Shown here: one piece after another, positions 62,171-64,000 of the stretch
How the letters are laid out: each line of letters starts with the position of its first letter
Position numbering within the stretch: the stretch's first letter is position 1
DNA from: Neobacillus niacini
GTDB taxonomy: Bacteria > Bacillota > Bacilli > Bacillales > Cytobacillaceae
Assembly (NCBI RefSeq): GCF_019749295.1
Contig: NZ_JACWFG010000011.1
Location: 62,001 to 126,000 of the forward strand
Length of the DNA stretch: 64,000 bases
Direction of reading: 5' to 3'
Notes under the pieces: model-generated
What the model was told of the DNA's origin: nothing
The model's database searches: none
What the model saw: only the letters and a program-made list of their open reading frames with translations
Program-made: the position numbers and the translations under genes

Positions 62171-62968
62171 ATGAATGATGTTGTTGAAAGGTCGGCCAGA
62201 TTTGAACACCGTTTTTGGCTTCAGATATTAGGTGATCATTCCCGGTTTATTTTTGAAGCTCTTGCTCCCATTCAAAAGTCAGAGATTGAGCAGGCACAAA
62301 ATTTTATTAACATATTTGATACACTTCTTGAACGTGCAAAATCCGCGCCGCCACGGGAACTAGCAGCACAAGTAGAACCAGAGGTAATGAAGCTGCGGGC
62401 TTTCAAATTAGATCTAATAAAACAACATCTGGTCGGAAAAATTAAGATACATCTTACACCAACATTTATTAATCACATGGTAAATGAATTAGAGGAATAT
62501 GTAAGGATTTTAAAATACTTAAAGGAGGGGAAAGTCCCGCCTGTTTACCACGAACTTCATCATCATCTGCTTTGGTTATTAGACGCAGCAGGTCACTCAA
62601 ATGCTATCTATTCCAATTTAGATGGTGTAGAAAAGAAATTAAGAGAGAAAAGTAAGGCATTTATGAAGGACTTTGAAGGTTTTTATCTAAAAGCAGTAGA
62701 ACTGGCAGGATTTTTAAGAACCAATTTGACGAACTTTCCCGCCCTGGAAAAAATGACGAATGATGCCCAATTAGAAATTAAGTTATTCCAAAATTTTCTA
62801 ACGGAAATAGAAGAATTAGAACTAAGTAACCAAGCGTTGGGCACTTTTGCACCGTTAATGGCGGATCATATGTATCGGGAAGAATGTTACTACTTAATGA
62901 AATTAGCAGAATCGGCAAACATTGAACCGCCGAATTGTGATCCTGCCAAACCAAGACTTAAGGAATGA
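62171..62968 (+). CDS. DUF2935 family protein
   Basis: This 265-residue, largely helical protein has two similar halves, each starting with a FEHRFWLQILGDHSRFI or E.KLFQNFLTEIEEL type helix. Conserved His and Glu residues (ELHHHLLWLLDAAGHS, LMADHMYREECYYLMKL) look like a four-helix metal-binding arrangement. This is the DUF2935 pattern found in Bacilli and Clostridia; the function is unknown. AGGAGG at 62158-62163 suits the ATG at 62171; the ATG at 62165 is too close to it. Confidence 0.85.
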   Translation: MNDVVERSARFEHRFWLQILGDHSRFIFEALAPIQKSEIEQAQNFINIFDTLLERAKSAPPRELAAQVEPEVMKLRAFKLDLIKQHLVGKIKIHLTPTFINHMVNELEEYVRILKYLKEGKVPPVYHELHHHLLWLLDAAGHSNAIYSNLDGVEKKLREKSKAFMKDFEGFYLKAVELAGFLRTNLTNFPALEKMTNDAQLEIKLFQNFLTEIEELELSNQALGTFAPLMADHMYREECYYLMKLAESANIEPPNCDPAKPRLKE

Positions 62969-62983
62969 AAAAATTTATTATGT

Positions 62984-63016
62984 TGTTCAGGGGGATCATC
63001 TCCTGAACATTTTTTT
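62984..63016 (+). terminator. Terminator after the DUF2935 gene
   Basis: TGTTCAG / CTGAACA stem followed by eight T residues, about 15 nt after the stop codon. Confidence 0.75.
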
Positions 63017-63025
63017 GTCAGTTGT

Positions 63026-63577
63026 TTATGCCTCTAATGAAACGACATTTGTAATAAGCAGAGATTTCTCCGAAAAAATGCAATACAAATTTGTCCTCAT
63101 ATTATGGATCATTGCTTGGCGAATTGATAAGCCTTCGTATCCCTGCTTTATTAGGCTCCTTCGAAACTCTGTATTGGCTTCTTCTTTATTTAGAAGAATT
63201 GCACCATCTTTCCAGGTAACATTTTTCTTTTTGGCACCTAAATAATCACAATATACGTCTCGTTCCCTCATAAACAAATCAAATGATTCCTCTGTATTAG
63301 ATTCGTAAATTTTTAAATTTGGTTCATCTATATATACCTTATAAATAAACCCGCTAATGGGCCTTTCATATTGAATAACCTTTGGTTCACCATTCTCCCA
63401 GAACTCGCTCTTAGATTTTTCAATCACCGTCTCTGAACCAATCGCAAACGGTTTGGCTGTTCTGATATCTGAAGTGAACCAAAATCCAATCGTATTGATA
63501 TCGTGACTTAAGTTTTGAACGACGGTTTCTTCATTGAAATTTTGAAAATTTCTTATAGAACCATGGTAAATAATCAT
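63026..63577 (-). CDS. ADP-ribosyltransferase-fold-like protein
   Basis: This protein of about 183 residues begins MIIYHGSIRNFQNFNEE and continues INTIGFWFTSDIRTAKPFA. A YHGS motif followed 25-30 residues later by G.(W/Y)FTSD...A..(F/Y)A is the usual start of ADP-ribosyltransferase-fold proteins, including toxin and polyvalent types. A clear third catalytic Glu motif was not identified with certainty; YEGLSI near residue 150 is a candidate. No antitoxin-like partner adjoins it. The start at 63577 fits GGAGG 8 nt upstream; longer starts overlap the RBS. Function unknown. Confidence 0.6.
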   Translation of the reverse strand: MIIYHGSIRNFQNFNEETVVQNLSHDINTIGFWFTSDIRTAKPFAIGSETVIEKSKSEFWENGEPKVIQYERPISGFIYKVYIDEPNLKIYESNTEESFDLFMRERDVYCDYLGAKKKNVTWKDGAILLNKEEANTEFRRSLIKQGYEGLSIRQAMIHNMRTNLYCIFSEKSLLITNVVSLEA

Positions 63578-63670
63578 TTGCATAACCTCCATTATTAACT
63601 TACCCCAATTCGGTATATTTCTTTAACCCTCTATAGATAATAAATATGATTTACTAAAGGAGATGACACA

Positions 63671-63817
63671 ATGAATACGAAGGATAATTTCAAAACAGGT
63701 GCAAAGGTAACTGCGGATAATCAAATTTATGGAACAGTTAATAGTAAGAGTAAAAATGGTACCGGTGATTCACCAAATGATAATGTCAGTAAGAATAAAA
63801 AGGGACTTGATCGTTAA
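63671..63817 (+). CDS. Small hydrophilic protein (48 aa)
   Basis: The open frame MNTKDNFKTGAKVTADNQIY to NKKGLDR has AAAGGAG 8 nt before the ATG and a terminator directly after it. The protein is rich in Asn, Lys, Gly and Ser with no hydrophobic core, the style of small spore-associated or disordered Bacillus proteins. I do not recognise the family. Confidence 0.7.
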   Translation: MNTKDNFKTGAKVTADNQIYGTVNSKSKNGTGDSPNDNVSKNKKGLDR

Positions 63818-63825
63818 GGGAGAAG

Positions 63826-63851
63826 CAGCCAATTATATTGGCTGTTTTTTA
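63826..63851 (+). terminator. Terminator after the 48-aa gene
   Basis: CAGCCAAT / ATTGGCTG with a 3-nt loop followed by TTTTTT. Confidence 0.8.
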
Positions 63852-63899
63852 TGTACCTCAATGAACCGCTTATGAAACAATAAAAGGGGAGGACTGTGC

Positions 63900-64000
63900 T
63901 TGGATAAAAAGAATCTAAGCGAACAAGAGTGGGTGTATAATTATCTACAGAATCGTGCTAACCCCTTACCCCTTGTTTTAGGTACGAAGGGTACATGGGG
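63900..64000 (+). CDS. Start of an unidentified gene (cut by window edge)
   Basis: An open frame starting TTG GAT AAA AAG, 7-8 nt after AAAGGGGAGGA, reads DKKNLSEQEWVYNYLQNRAN, then PLPLVLGTKGTW, to the end of the window. Only 33 codons are visible and no family is recognised. Confidence 0.55.
   Translation, partial: MDKKNLSEQEWVYNYLQNRANPLPLVLGTKGTW

Overview
This window comes from a low-GC Gram-positive spore-former of the Bacillaceae (Bacillus/Neobacillus-like). The reasons are strong AGGAGG ribosome binding sites with frequent GTG/TTG starts, catabolite-repression (cre) boxes, a uxaC-exuR-uxaB-uxaA order close to that of B. subtilis, YesS/YesR/YesV/RhgT-type pectin genes, and PyrR, GlpP and cobalamin RNA leaders. 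All calls were made by reading the sequence; no database search was run.

1-30.3 kb is a pectin / rhamnogalacturonan utilisation island. It holds two GH105 unsaturated-uronyl hydrolases (one cut by the window edge), GH95 and GH106-like exo-glycosidases, GH28, GH43, a CE8 pectin methylesterase, a CE12-type rhamnogalacturonan acetylesterase, an alpha/beta-hydrolase esterase, one secreted multidomain PL1 pectate lyase, an ABC importer (lipoprotein and two permeases, no ATPase), a YesS-like AraC regulator and a DUF624 protein. The galacturonate pathway genes uxaC, uxaB and uxaA sit with a LacI-family regulator. Only the PL1 enzyme and the binding lipoprotein carry export signals. The picture is therefore secreted lyase, ABC import of oligomers, cytoplasmic trimming and de-esterification, then Uxa enzymes to 2-keto-3-deoxygluconate. 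Near-perfect palindromes TGTTAACGTTAACA mark the likely LacI-family operators. An exporter-type ABC gene is broken by a one-base frameshift.

30.4-41 kb is a tricarboxylate uptake module: TctCBA, two tandem homologous CitS/CitT-type two-component systems, a CitMHS transporter, a 48-residue protein and an AEC-family carrier. The promoter regions of tctC and of the CitMHS gene share an 18-20 bp direct-repeat motif followed by a cre box. 41-45.6 kb is the glycerol module glpK-glpP-glpD (no glpF), with GlpP-type terminator leaders in front of glpK and glpD and four regularly spaced palindromic repeats between glpK and glpP.

45.7-54.8 kb is mixed core genome: a YpfJ-like zinc peptidase, an EamA exporter behind an attenuator-like leader, a second AEC carrier, thrC, a decayed phage replication module, an FAH-family enzyme, a metallophosphoesterase and a UDG-like protein. 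An MFS transporter here has a complete PyrR-type attenuator plus a second PyrR loop against its Shine-Dalgarno sequence. I regard it as the most interesting unit in the window.

54.9-62 kb is a B12-responsive pair of divergent units: metE on the minus strand and nrdA-nrdB-flavodoxin on the plus strand. Each has its own cobalamin riboswitch and terminator; the nrd side also has two NrdR-like boxes. A 21-bp tandem repeat starts inside the 3' end of the flavodoxin gene. The window ends with a DUF2935 protein, an ADP-ribosyltransferase-like protein and two small or partial genes.
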